NCBI RefSeq assembly: GCF_940670685.1
Contig: NZ_OW711693.1
Coordinates: forward strand, 1,860,001-1,924,000
Length of the DNA stretch: 64,000 bases
Source of the DNA: Anaeropeptidivorans aminofermentans
GTDB lineage: Bacteria > Bacillota > Clostridia > Lachnospirales > UBA5962
Reading direction: 5' to 3'
Of this stretch, positions 37,130-46,105 are shown piece by piece. Position 1 is the stretch's first letter, and every line of letters starts with the position of its first letter. The notes beneath the pieces are model-generated. The model was not told the DNA's origin. It was given only the letters and a program-made list of their open reading frames with translations, and ran no database searches. The position numbers and the translations under genes are program-made.

Positions 37130-38289
37130 ATATTATGAATCCTTCTATAATCTTTTTTAAATGCAGAAAGGATATCGCCTAAAACAAGCTGGTAATCTCT
37201 TGTTTTGCCTTGAGCTTTTTTTATTTTGGCATGCTCTAGCAATGCCCTTTTGTTATTTTTATCAAGGTTTAAAGCCTTTGTTATGGCACCGCTTGCTTTT
37301 GTAAGCTCATAATTATGCCTGTGATATTTCGCCAAGAGCACCCAAAGCTCACAATTATCCTTATTGCCGAAGACAATGGCCTTTTCAAGGCTTTTTACTG
37401 CGGCGCCGTAATCAGTGAATACGGCATGGATATTGGCTTGGCTGATATAAAAATCTGCATCTTTTTCTTTGATATTTTCCAATACATCCAAGGCTTCTTT
37501 GTATTTTCTAAGTTTAACATAGGCCTTTGAAAGACTGTAATAATATTCCGGCTTGTATTCTGCTTCCGCCGCCATTTTATAATAATTAATGGCTTCGGAA
37601 GGATTGTTGCTTTCAAAGCAAAGCCTTCCATAAAGGAAATTAACGATGGAATTATCGCTTATTCTTCCTGCCTTATTAAGATAAACAAAGGCCTTCTCAA
37701 AATTTCCGCTTAAAATAAGGGATTCAGCGTAGTTAATCAATACACTGAAATTTTCCTTATCTATTTCATAGGCTCTTTTAAGAAAGGCGGCCGCTTCTGC
37801 AAAATTTTGAGTATGCATAAGACAAATGCCGGCATTATTTAAAACCTTGATATTATCACCATAGGAAAGGGCTTTTTTATAATAGATAAAAGCCTTTTCA
37901 GCATCGCCTTTTTTAAAGAGATAGTCTCCCATATCTTTAAGGCGCTCCCATTCAAGCCGATGCTCCCATTCTTTAAGCTCAACCCTTAATGCCGCAAGCT
38001 GGGCCCTGTCATAATAATCTGTGAGAGATAAAAATGCCAAAAGCCTGTCGGAAGAGCTTTCAATTGTTTTAAGATTAGAGATTTTTGAAGCAAGATATTT
38101 TTCTCCTAAAACATCTCTTACCCACTCTATAAACTCATCACTTATAAAATCTTCAAAGGATTCAATCCAATAATTATAAGAATGGTATAAAGCTTCCTCA
38201 AAGGAATATACTTTTATATTTGTTAAATGGAAGGTATAAGGGGTTTTAATTTCACTTTGAGAAATACAATATAAAATCTCCGCAGGCAT
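37126..38289 (-). CDS. TPR-repeat protein at the distal end of the Hsp70 cluster
   Basis: A 387-residue soluble protein. After a ~100-residue N-terminal region without a known fold, about seven tetratricopeptide repeats run from residue ~115 to ~375. Examples are GDYLFKKGDAEKAFIYYKKAL, then NAGICLMHTQNFAEAAAFLKRA, NYAESLILSGNFEKAFVYLNKA and ALDVLENIKEKDADFYISQA (given as separate units). TPRs often dock Hsp70 C-termini or other partners, so a scaffold or co-chaperone role is plausible. That is inference from context. It is separated from the Hsp70-vWA gene by a family A repeat of about 225 bases, so it may be transcribed separately. Confidence 0.85.
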   Translation of the reverse strand: MPAEILYCISQSEIKTPYTFHLTNIKVYSFEEALYHSYNYWIESFEDFISDEFIEWVRDVLGEKYLASKISNLKTIESSSDRLLAFLSLTDYYDRAQLAALRVELKEWEHRLEWERLKDMGDYLFKKGDAEKAFIYYKKALSYGDNIKVLNNAGICLMHTQNFAEAAAFLKRAYEIDKENFSVLINYAESLILSGNFEKAFVYLNKAGRISDNSIVNFLYGRLCFESNNPSEAINYYKMAAEAEYKPEYYYSLSKAYVKLRKYKEALDVLENIKEKDADFYISQANIHAVFTDYGAAVKSLEKAIVFGNKDNCELWVLLAKYHRHNYELTKASGAITKALNLDKNNKRALLEHAKIKKAQGKTRDYQLVLGDILSAFKKDYRRIHNI

Positions 38290-38324
38290 TTTTTCACCAT
38301 CTTTATATTTGACTTTTATAAATT

Positions 38325-38550
38325 AAAGTAAAACAAAATTAAGGCAGGAACAAAACCTATTTTTTATAAACGGATTAAATATAAAAACACTATATTTAAC
38401 CCACTCATAGTCAATAAACTTGAAAAGAAGCTTGTTGGCTATAAGAGAAAGTCTATCTGAAATACTTACAGTGAAACTATAAAAGCATTTTTAAGTTCAC
38501 TAAGCGTAAAATATACAGTTTTGTTACTGTTATTAATTTCTTTTGCTATA
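38325..38550 (+). repeat. Repeat family A, full-length copy 1
   Basis: An MITE-like element with imperfect terminal inverted repeats (AAAGTAAAACAAAATT at the left; AATTTCTTTTGCTATA at the right, preceded by TTTTGTTACTGT). It contains internal hairpins: TATTTTTTATAAACGG, and AATAAACTT / AAGCTTGTT flanked by ATAGTC / GGCTAT. It matches the copy at 62701-62918 in opposite orientation along its length. It fills the spacer between the Hsp70-vWA and TPR genes. Confidence 0.8.
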
Positions 38551-38554
38551 TACC

Positions 38555-40630
38555 TTATAGCCTTATAAGCTCTGTGATGCTAAGGGCTATATTATCAAGA
38601 ATATCGTAGAATTTATCCTTTAAATCATAGTACTTTCCATTGGGCTTTGTTACAGGGTCAAAGGCTGCGATGCTGTCTCTGTCTTTTCTTGCTACAACAT
38701 AAGTTGTAATATTTCTTGAATTCAGCATATCGCATATATCCATGACGCTGTTTCCTCTGTTTGTAGGCACATGAGGGGGAGCGTCGGTTATTAATATAAA
38801 TATATTTCTGTCAGAAACACCTAAAGAAGCGGAATTTAAAAGCTCAACCCCTGTTTCAAGAGCATCAAGGCTGGATTCCGGAATATCTCCTCCGTGGGTT
38901 CTCGGAATGTTCTTAACCTGCTTCTGAAATTTTGTAACATCATTCGTAAAATTATATACCGACGGCTTTTCCTTTTCATTTAAGTCTCCGAAGCCAATAA
39001 GGCCTAAATTAAAGCTTGCACCCTTCGAGCTTAATATCTCGGAAAACTCTATGGCTCTGTCCTTAACACCATTGATATAAGTGTCCATAGAACCTGTTGT
39101 GTCTATGATAAATACAATATTCACCTTATCGGTAGCTACGGCATGGGGCCTTTCAGGAGGCGCAGAAGCCTTTGAACGGTCAAACACGCCTGTTTGAATA
39201 CGCCCTGTAGCCATATCCTTAACTTCTACCTGAAAAATATTATTTTCATCTATGAAATAGGTTATTTCCAATTGAGTGGTTCCCGAAAGCCCGGAAAGGA
39301 TAACGCTTCCGATATATTTCTTCGCTTCTTCGTGACCCTGCTCCCATTGGTAAAGGTCTACGCTTACGGCAGTTGCACCGGACATGGAAGCAAAATTAGA
39401 ATCGGATATTCTGCATGGTATAGCGCTTCCCATAGGAATGATGGGAATAAGGCTCTTTTCCATAGTAGCGATATTGGTGATTGCTTCTGTTCCGAAAATT
39501 TGCCGGGTTATCTGACCTATTTTAACATTTGAGTTAGGCAAATGAATTAAATAATTATAAATTGCCGCACCCATCGCAACGCTTTTGGCAGGGTCTGTTG
39601 CCCTGTAGGGCTCTTTAATGAAGCCTGCAACCATTCTCTTAACCATCGGTATCAGCGTAGAACCGCCTACAAGAATAACCTTTGATATTTCATCGGCACC
39701 TTTTCCTGACCTTTTTAGGGCTTCTTCAACGATATCCCTGCTTCGGTCTACATATTTACGGATCATCGCTTCAAAATCTTCCCTTGAAATTTCAACAGAA
39801 AGATTCTTCGGAACGCCTTCATGAATTATCAGGGGGTTTATTCTTGCCGTAGCGTTATTTGTGCCGGAAAGCTTCTTTTTGGTAGCCTCTGCTTCCTGTT
39901 TCAGCTTCTGAATTACTCTCTGGCGTTCGCTTGTTTCCAAGGTGTCAAGGTCTATATTATTTTCTTCCATGAACTTTTCTTTAAAGAATCGGATAATTTC
40001 TGCATCAAAATCGTCTCCGCCCAGGTTCATATCGCCTACGTCGGAAAGCTCCTGAAAAATCTCCTGGCCGTTTTCGTCCTGAGAAACCTTTAATACACAG
40101 GCGTCGAAGGTTCCGCCGCCTAAATCATAAACAAGAAGGGTCTGGGCATACCCTTGGCGATAACCGTATTCTATGGCGGCAGCCAGAGGTTCGCTCATTA
40201 AAAATACATTTTTAAACCCGGCTAAAAGCCCGGCTTCTCTTGTAGCAAATATCTGCCTGTCGTTAAAATAAGCCGGATGGGTAATTACGACCTCGTCAAA
40301 AGTTTCTCCTGCTTGTTCTTCCGCCGCCTTTTTTAATTTTTTAAGAATTTCGCCGCTTATTTCCTCCGGTGTCTTTGAAAAGCTTCCCAAGGTAATTTTA
40401 TCAGGGGAGCCCATAAATCTTTTTACAGATACCATTGTCGTTTCAGGATAAATAACGGCCCCTGCTTTAGCTTCTGAACCTACGATAACCCCTTCTTCCG
40501 TATAATTTACAACAGAAGGGAGTATTTCATCAGTACCGTCAACCTTTACTATATCCAAGTCATTATTTTTGTCGTTATAAATTATTGCAACTGAATTTGT
40601 AGTTCCAAGGTCAATTCCCAAATAACTCAT
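38555..40630 (-). CDS. Hsp70 (DnaK-like) fused to a C-terminal von Willebrand factor A domain
   Basis: A 691-residue protein. Residues 1-365 form a complete Hsp70 nucleotide-binding domain: phosphate-1 GIDLGTTNSV (5-14), the catalytic Glu in MSEPLAAAIEYG (145-156), phosphate-2 VYDLGGGTFDACV (167-179), and adenosine site VILVGGSTLIP (318-328). Residues ~375-490 resemble the substrate-binding beta sandwich, but the helical lid is missing. In its place is a vWA domain (about 502-685) with MIDAS FIIDTTGSMD (507-516), the GGDIPESSLDAL segment (580-591) and ILITDAPPH (612-620). The Hsp70 part looks catalytically competent. vWA domains bind metal and partner proteins. It is separated from the next Hsp70 gene upstream by a family B repeat. 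Confidence 0.93.
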   Translation of the reverse strand: MSYLGIDLGTTNSVAIIYNDKNNDLDIVKVDGTDEILPSVVNYTEEGVIVGSEAKAGAVIYPETTMVSVKRFMGSPDKITLGSFSKTPEEISGEILKKLKKAAEEQAGETFDEVVITHPAYFNDRQIFATREAGLLAGFKNVFLMSEPLAAAIEYGYRQGYAQTLLVYDLGGGTFDACVLKVSQDENGQEIFQELSDVGDMNLGGDDFDAEIIRFFKEKFMEENNIDLDTLETSERQRVIQKLKQEAEATKKKLSGTNNATARINPLIIHEGVPKNLSVEISREDFEAMIRKYVDRSRDIVEEALKRSGKGADEISKVILVGGSTLIPMVKRMVAGFIKEPYRATDPAKSVAMGAAIYNYLIHLPNSNVKIGQITRQIFGTEAITNIATMEKSLIPIIPMGSAIPCRISDSNFASMSGATAVSVDLYQWEQGHEEAKKYIGSVILSGLSGTTQLEITYFIDENNIFQVEVKDMATGRIQTGVFDRSKASAPPERPHAVATDKVNIVFIIDTTGSMDTYINGVKDRAIEFSEILSSKGASFNLGLIGFGDLNEKEKPSVYNFTNDVTKFQKQVKNIPRTHGGDIPESSLDALETGVELLNSASLGVSDRNIFILITDAPPHVPTNRGNSVMDICDMLNSRNITTYVVARKDRDSIAAFDPVTKPNGKYYDLKDKFYDILDNIALSITELIRL

Positions 40631-40683
40631 ATATCTTCTCCAATCCCGCGTTATTTTAAAGACCGCGAATTTATACTAGGATA

Positions 40684-40855
40684 TGTCTGAAAAGTCTAAA
40701 AACATAGTCTGTTTGCCATAGAAACGCGACTTTATCATCAAGTTTTTCTCCTCAGAAGTTTTGCTTTATAAAATCCGGCCTTCGGCTGTTCGGACTTCTT
40801 TCCGTTTCCATTCATTTCATTGCAAAATATCTATCAGTTTGAGTATTTTCAGACA
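40684..40855. repeat. Repeat family B, copy 1 (MITE-like)
   Basis: Flanked by TGTCTGAAAA and its inverse TTTTCAGACA. The inner ends also match copy 2 at 56291-56560 (GTC..TTGCCATA on the left, TTTGA.TATTTTCAGACACTG on the right), while the middle differs. It has no open frame and lies between two Hsp70 genes. Confidence 0.75.
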
Positions 40856-40861
40856 CTGACA

Positions 40862-42496
40862 TTATCCTTTTAAAACAGTTTGTGAAAAACGGTCAGGGTC
40901 AAAATGCTCTTTATATCCCGAAGGAGCATATTCTTCCGAATATCCCAAATCTTCAACAATTCCTTTTACAAGACCGCCGTCTTCTTCTACCATTAAAGTT
41001 ATGGATATTCTTGTTTTTCCGCTGGGCCTTTCAGGAAGGCCGCTCATAATTACATCGCCTATAAGCTTGCAGTCCTCATGCTTATCTTCTTTATTAATAC
41101 GCTCAAGGATCCTTAAATTAAAGCTTGTCATATCCTCTCTGCTGTCTCCTGAAAGCGTAAATATATGGCTTTTTTTTGCAAGAGCATAGGATGTTCCTCT
41201 TCTTATCATAGTAAAGAAGGATTTTCTCGGGCCGTTTTGAACCTCAAGGCCAATATCATGAGGAACCGTTACTTCAAATTCAACATTATATTTTTCTGCT
41301 TCTATTTCCGTATCGGATAATATGCCCATTTTCATTGCGGCATAATAACAGGCGCCTAAGGATATATCAAGGGCAGGACGCTCGGAGGTATATATTTTTT
41401 CCTCGTCATTAAATATTTCGTTCAGCATTTCTCTTACCCAGGGCATATGGCAGGAACCGCCTTCAAGCAATACCCTATCTATGTCTTCAGGAAGCAAAGT
41501 ACCCTTATAAGCCTCTCTAAGAGCCTTAAGAACAAGCTTCCTTGTCTTTGATATAAAAGGCTCTATAAGTTTCTCAAAATTTTCACGGCTTAACTGCTCC
41601 ACAAAAGGCGGAATACAGAATGTAAAGGGGATTCTATAATTTTTAACCCCTGAAAGCCTTTCCTTTGCTTCTCTTGCCCTTAAAATAAGCTCAACCTGAT
41701 TATCTATATCAATGTCGGATTTTTTTTGTTTTGTGGCATTTTCAATGAATTCATAGCATTTTTCCAATATAGCTTCATCTACATTGTCGCCGCCGTGGTA
41801 GGCTTCGCCCCCTTCGGAAACAACCTGAAGCTTTATGTGGTCGCTGTCTTTTTCGGAAACGTGGAAAATTGTAATATCAAGGGTTCCGCCGCCGAAGTCG
41901 AATACCATAATTTTTTCGTCAAGCTTTATCTGATGTCTGAAGTTATAGGAAAGAGCCGCCGCTTTAGGCTCTTCGATAAGACAAATAAGCTTATCCTTAA
42001 GGCCTGCAAGTTCACATGCCCTTATCGTCGCTTTTTTAGCTCCATCGTCAAAATCATATGGCACAGAGACTACAAGGCCTGCGATTTCCGCTTTGGGATT
42101 CATGGCTTTACAGTGCTTTACAAGCTCTTTTAATATAAAAGAGGAAATTTCCTCAGGAAGATAGTCTCTGCCGTCTATATTAATCTTTTCGTCGGTTCCC
42201 ATTTTCCGCTTGATGGATCTGATGGTGGTTTCGGGATAAATTTTCATAGAGCGGTAGGCTTCTTCACCAATTACCCATTCCCCTTCGCCCTCTTCGTTTT
42301 TTCTGTACTGTACAACAGAAGGAAGCGGAATTTTGCCAAATCCATTGGATATGTCTATAGGATCTGGTTTCTGGCTTATAGGATTAAAATAGCTTATGAT
42401 GGAATTGGTGGTTCCAAGGTCTATCCCTAATATATAATAATCCTCGGGAAGCTTTCCCTTTTCGCTTATAATTTGCTTATACTCTTCCCAGCTCAA
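40862..42496 (-). CDS. Hsp70/DnaK-family protein without lid domain
   Basis: About 544 residues. A ~22-residue N-terminal extension precedes a full Hsp70 ATPase domain: ILGIDLGTTNSIISYF, CLIEEPKAAALSYNF with the catalytic Glu, MVFDFGGGTLDITIF and RVLLEGGSCHMPWV. The C-terminal ~140 residues form a reduced substrate-binding beta region (GRTISIT-like strands around DVIMSGLPERPSGKTRISIT). The helical lid and acidic tail of DnaK are absent. The frame opens at GTG 42505, overlapping the upstream stop. TTG 42496 is preferred because AGAGGTGA, which contains that GTG and the stop of the upstream gene, is the evident ribosome site. Translation is probably coupled to the upstream pseudo-Hsp70. Confidence 0.9.
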   Translation of the reverse strand: MSWEEYKQIISEKGKLPEDYYILGIDLGTTNSIISYFNPISQKPDPIDISNGFGKIPLPSVVQYRKNEEGEGEWVIGEEAYRSMKIYPETTIRSIKRKMGTDEKINIDGRDYLPEEISSFILKELVKHCKAMNPKAEIAGLVVSVPYDFDDGAKKATIRACELAGLKDKLICLIEEPKAAALSYNFRHQIKLDEKIMVFDFGGGTLDITIFHVSEKDSDHIKLQVVSEGGEAYHGGDNVDEAILEKCYEFIENATKQKKSDIDIDNQVELILRAREAKERLSGVKNYRIPFTFCIPPFVEQLSRENFEKLIEPFISKTRKLVLKALREAYKGTLLPEDIDRVLLEGGSCHMPWVREMLNEIFNDEEKIYTSERPALDISLGACYYAAMKMGILSDTEIEAEKYNVEFEVTVPHDIGLEVQNGPRKSFFTMIRRGTSYALAKKSHIFTLSGDSREDMTSFNLRILERINKEDKHEDCKLIGDVIMSGLPERPSGKTRISITLMVEEDGGLVKGIVEDLGYSEEYAPSGYKEHFDPDRFSQTVLKG

Positions 42497-42501
42497 TAAA
42501 T

Positions 42502-44088
42502 TCACCTCTGCAATGATATATAATATTCTTCTTTAAGGCCTGTAGACTGAAAAAATTCTCCAAAGCCCAAATCCATAACCCTCGCCTTAAGAAGGCCGAT
42601 GTTTTCTAAAGAAAGACTAAGCTCAAGCTTTAAAGCCCCCTTAGGTCTTTTTGCCACATCTTTTATTTTTAAATTGGTAAGGGTAAGAATTTTCCCTTCG
42701 CTGTTTCTTCTGAACAGCTCAATTTCAAGTTCTTCTTCCGTCTTCTCATTTACAATAATTCTTACGGCCTTATTTCCCTGCCACCAGAAGCAATTCTTTT
42801 CGATTATAGGAATAAACTTCCGGCTTTCATTTTTTAATATAAAAATTCCGATATCCTCTTTTAACTGAAGCTCGTCCGATATATTAAGCTCGAAAGTTTC
42901 GTAAGCCTCTAAATAAGAGGCGGCAAGTATGGACGCCCCTTCTGCAATGGAGGCTTTTGAATTTTTAAACCTGATAATATGGCTGTCGGGAAAAAAGTCA
43001 TTTATAGCTTCTTTTATCCAAAGCATTTCAAAGCCGCCGCCTGCACAGATGACAGTATCAATATCCCCAAAATCAATAGGCGTATCTTCTTTTTTAATAT
43101 TATTTTTAAATAAATTACTAAGAAAGTCTTTTAGGCTTTCCTTAAAGGGATTGATGAATTCTTCCGAATCTTTTTTTGAAAAGGAGCATTGAAAAGGCGG
43201 ATAGGCAAAATTAAAATACAGTTTCACATCCTTATTGAAAATACTTCTTTGAAAGATAATATCTTTATGCTGATAAGAAAACACGCTTATCTGTTCTAAT
43301 ATTTGATAAGGAATGGATTCCTTTGGTGTTTTTGTATTTTCCGAATACATATCTATAAATATTTCATTTATTTTCGATTCAAAATTAGCCGAACCTATAT
43401 TTTTATCATAAAGATAAGAAAGCGTATTAATGTTTACGGCCTTTCCATCGGGCAGGGCCTCGTATAAGCTTCCTCTAAGCTCTCTGCTGCCGTAATCAAG
43501 AACTAAAACATTCTCCTTTACGGGTGATTTGCCAAAATAATAATTGGCAAAAATACATTCTCTGTCCGTAACAAAATCAAGTATTTTTCTATCATAACCT
43601 ATCAGAGAAAAGCACCTTAAAAGCTCTTCTTTTCCGTCGTCTGAAATATAGCTTGGAAGAGAAACAACAATCCCTGCTATCTCAGCTTTAGGATTTATAT
43701 TTTTACAATTATTAATAAGTTCTTTCAGATACAGGCTTAATATGCTTACAACGGATTCCAGCTTATGGTCAATTTCGACATATTCCTTTTTCCCAAGTTT
43801 ACTTACAAGAGAAGAAAAAGTAATGTCGTTTCCCATTCCTTTATTCAAAATAGCATACTCTCCGAAAACCCATTCTCTGCTTTGGGGTATATATTGGACG
43901 ACCGTAGGCATATTAGCCTTTCCGTATCCGCCGCTGATATCTATAATTTCAGGGATTTTTCTATTGACATCAAAATAACATATAGAAGATGTTGAATCGC
44001 CTAAATCAATGCCCAGAATAAATTGGGTTTCATCTAAGTTTTTTGATTTGAACATATTTTTTAAGCCAATCAAGCTCATTGCTATCAC
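42502..44088 (-). CDS. Degenerate Hsp70-fold protein lacking ATPase signatures
   Basis: 528 residues (from GTG 44088; ATG 44079 is an alternative, since spacing to AGGA is poor for both). It aligns along its whole length with the next gene (shared NPKAEIAGIVVS, ISGGYGK, and C-terminal RPKGALKLELSLSLENIGLLKARVMDLGFGE region motifs). Every nucleotide motif is altered: DLGTTNS is DLGDSTS (28-34), DFGGGTLD is DYGSRELR (198-205), the catalytic Glu segment EEPKAAAL is DRECIFAN (175-182), and EGGSCHMP is AGGGFEML (349-356). It is therefore probably unable to hydrolyse ATP and may be a structural or regulatory partner of the active paralogue. The frame is intact and codon use is like its neighbours, so it is not a decayed pseudogene. 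Confidence 0.85.
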   Translation of the reverse strand: MIAMSLIGLKNMFKSKNLDETQFILGIDLGDSTSSICYFDVNRKIPEIIDISGGYGKANMPTVVQYIPQSREWVFGEYAILNKGMGNDITFSSLVSKLGKKEYVEIDHKLESVVSILSLYLKELINNCKNINPKAEIAGIVVSLPSYISDDGKEELLRCFSLIGYDRKILDFVTDRECIFANYYFGKSPVKENVLVLDYGSRELRGSLYEALPDGKAVNINTLSYLYDKNIGSANFESKINEIFIDMYSENTKTPKESIPYQILEQISVFSYQHKDIIFQRSIFNKDVKLYFNFAYPPFQCSFSKKDSEEFINPFKESLKDFLSNLFKNNIKKEDTPIDFGDIDTVICAGGGFEMLWIKEAINDFFPDSHIIRFKNSKASIAEGASILAASYLEAYETFELNISDELQLKEDIGIFILKNESRKFIPIIEKNCFWWQGNKAVRIIVNEKTEEELEIELFRRNSEGKILTLTNLKIKDVAKRPKGALKLELSLSLENIGLLKARVMDLGFGEFFQSTGLKEEYYISLQR

Positions 44089-44098
44089 GATCCTATAG

Positions 44099-45967
44099 TT
44101 ATTTTGCAGCTATAATATTTGCTCTTAATAAAACCTGCCCGTTTTGAGAATAGCCTCTGTTAAGGACCTTTATAATGCTGCCCTTGGCAAAGCCCTCTTC
44201 TTTTTTAGCCATTAAAACCTCATGCTCTTTGGCATTAAATAAATCTCCCAAAGATGGATTTATCTGCCTGATATTAAATTTAACAAATTTATTTAAAATG
44301 TCTGAATATATCTTTTTTACATAATTTCCGTATTGGAGAACGTTTCTATCAGAGCTTTCCATAAGTTTTTCGACACTGTAATTTAAAATTTCTTCAAATG
44401 TGGACATTTCAAATAAAAGGGTGTCTCTTTTAAATCCTGTGCTTAAAGAAATTAATTTATCTTTCTTTTCTTCAAGTAATTTATTGTATTTATATAAAGC
44501 TTCTCTGGAATTTTCCTTCGTAGTCTCCGAGAAAAAACGGTTAAGGGCTGTTATTTCCTGATAGTTCTGTTCCATATAGCCTTTATGATTATTTTTTAAA
44601 TAATCCAAAACCAGCCCGCGTATTTCTTTTATGAAATCATCATTTAAAACAGCATTCTCAGAGGTATCTATATTGTTAATATTTTCCAGGTAATAATCGA
44701 AGCCTTCCTTTATGCCTTCTGTTTTAATGCTTACAGTCTCATTTATACCTTCTATAATATTTATTTCCTCACAGGAAAGAAGGCTTTCCTTATTTTCCGA
44801 AAAATACGGTGCAAGAGAATTAAAACTTAATATCATAAAATCGGCAATGGATTTGTTTTCATCTACGAATTCTTCTTTCAATTCTTCAAGGCATTCTCCT
44901 TGGTTTTCTTTTTCGATTATTCTTATATATCTAAGTATTCCGTCATTTATATCGGTTTCAAGCTCTTCTTTTATCATTTTGATATTTTCTAAATGCACCT
45001 GTTTATCAAATTGATAATCAGAATGAACAGAATCGGCAATAATCACATTAAAATCTTCAAAAGAAGGTAAGCATATCTCTTCATCCCTTTTATCAAGCCT
45101 TGAAGAATACTTGTTTTCCATGTATTCAATGGATTTTCCCAAATGCTGATAAGCTTCTTTCGCAAGAGAAAGCATATTTTCAATGGCTTCTATATTGCCT
45201 TTAGACGCCTCAAGTTCAGGAATTTGAATTTTAATAATAGAGGATAATATGGCATATTCCTGCTTTATAAGGCTAAGCTTATTATCCAAATCGTCGGAAT
45301 ATAAATTTTTATCAATTTCTGAAAGAGATTTCTCTATGCCTTCGCAGTATATTTTGTAAACAGGCCCGGAGAATTCCAATAAAATCCTTTTGCCTATTTC
45401 TTCAAAGCTCATTTCTATATTTTCATTGTCTATATCCCATATGCTTCTATCCAAAGAAGCATAGATGCTTTTAATAATCCCCGGAAACACAGGCTTTATG
45501 ATATCCATGGAAGATGCAATATAGGATTTGAATATTTCAGACGCATTTAGATTTATAGCATTTTCTGCGATACAATTTTCTTCTTTATAATCATCGCATC
45601 TTGATGCCAATACATCTGACATGCCTTGCATAATAGAGCTTATATGCCCGTCTTCAATATTTGTCCCGACCTTTTCATATATATGAATGATATCCCTGTA
45701 AGTTTTTATTAAATAGCCGTAGGATTTCTCATAAGCGCTTAAAAACAAAAATATATTTGAATTGTGATAAGACGAAATATAGAGGCTGTTGAAGCTTTGT
45801 ATAAAGACCTCGTTTGTAAAGCCTATGGCATAGTCTTGAAACATTTCCAAATAGGCTTTATACATTTTATTATAGGATTTTATAACTTTTATGCTGTGTT
45901 CCGACTGACCTTTATAGACATTTCTGCGAACATTTCTTTTTTTACGCTGCTTCGGCGATTTAAGCAT
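44099..45967 (-). CDS. Large helical protein with a C-terminal GrpE-like domain
   Basis: 622 residues. The first ~15 are very basic (KSPKQRKKRNVRRNV). Residues ~20-565 are helical, with coiled-coil-like acidic stretches and no family I recognise. The last 53 residues (570-622) read like the beta-wing domain of GrpE: NPSLGDLFNAKEHEVLMAK followed by GSIIKVLNRGYSQNGQVLLR. The matching GrpE features are the 'LDPNVHQAI' element, then Gly, 'V..I.QKGY..NGR..R.A.V'. GrpE releases ADP from DnaK, so this protein may be the exchange factor dedicated to the neighbouring Hsp70s, with the N-terminal part replacing the GrpE stalk. It lies 10 bases upstream of the pseudo-Hsp70 gene. The GrpE relation is read by eye and needs a profile search. 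Confidence 0.8.
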   Translation of the reverse strand: MLKSPKQRKKRNVRRNVYKGQSEHSIKVIKSYNKMYKAYLEMFQDYAIGFTNEVFIQSFNSLYISSYHNSNIFLFLSAYEKSYGYLIKTYRDIIHIYEKVGTNIEDGHISSIMQGMSDVLASRCDDYKEENCIAENAINLNASEIFKSYIASSMDIIKPVFPGIIKSIYASLDRSIWDIDNENIEMSFEEIGKRILLEFSGPVYKIYCEGIEKSLSEIDKNLYSDDLDNKLSLIKQEYAILSSIIKIQIPELEASKGNIEAIENMLSLAKEAYQHLGKSIEYMENKYSSRLDKRDEEICLPSFEDFNVIIADSVHSDYQFDKQVHLENIKMIKEELETDINDGILRYIRIIEKENQGECLEELKEEFVDENKSIADFMILSFNSLAPYFSENKESLLSCEEINIIEGINETVSIKTEGIKEGFDYYLENINNIDTSENAVLNDDFIKEIRGLVLDYLKNNHKGYMEQNYQEITALNRFFSETTKENSREALYKYNKLLEEKKDKLISLSTGFKRDTLLFEMSTFEEILNYSVEKLMESSDRNVLQYGNYVKKIYSDILNKFVKFNIRQINPSLGDLFNAKEHEVLMAKKEEGFAKGSIIKVLNRGYSQNGQVLLRANIIAAK

Positions 45968-46105
45968 TTATATGACCCCTTAAATATTTCTTATAGGCAG
46001 AACAGTCAAGCCAATGAATATTTTACTAAGAAACATGAATTCGTGTATTTTAATAAAGAAGCCACGTTTCTATGGCAAATAGGCAAGGCTTTTGACTTCA
46101 CGCCC

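Noticed and set aside
42502-44088. Calling the degenerate Hsp70 a pseudogene
   Set aside because: There are no frameshifts or stops, the length is full, and its stop lies in the ribosome site of the next gene; it looks maintained.
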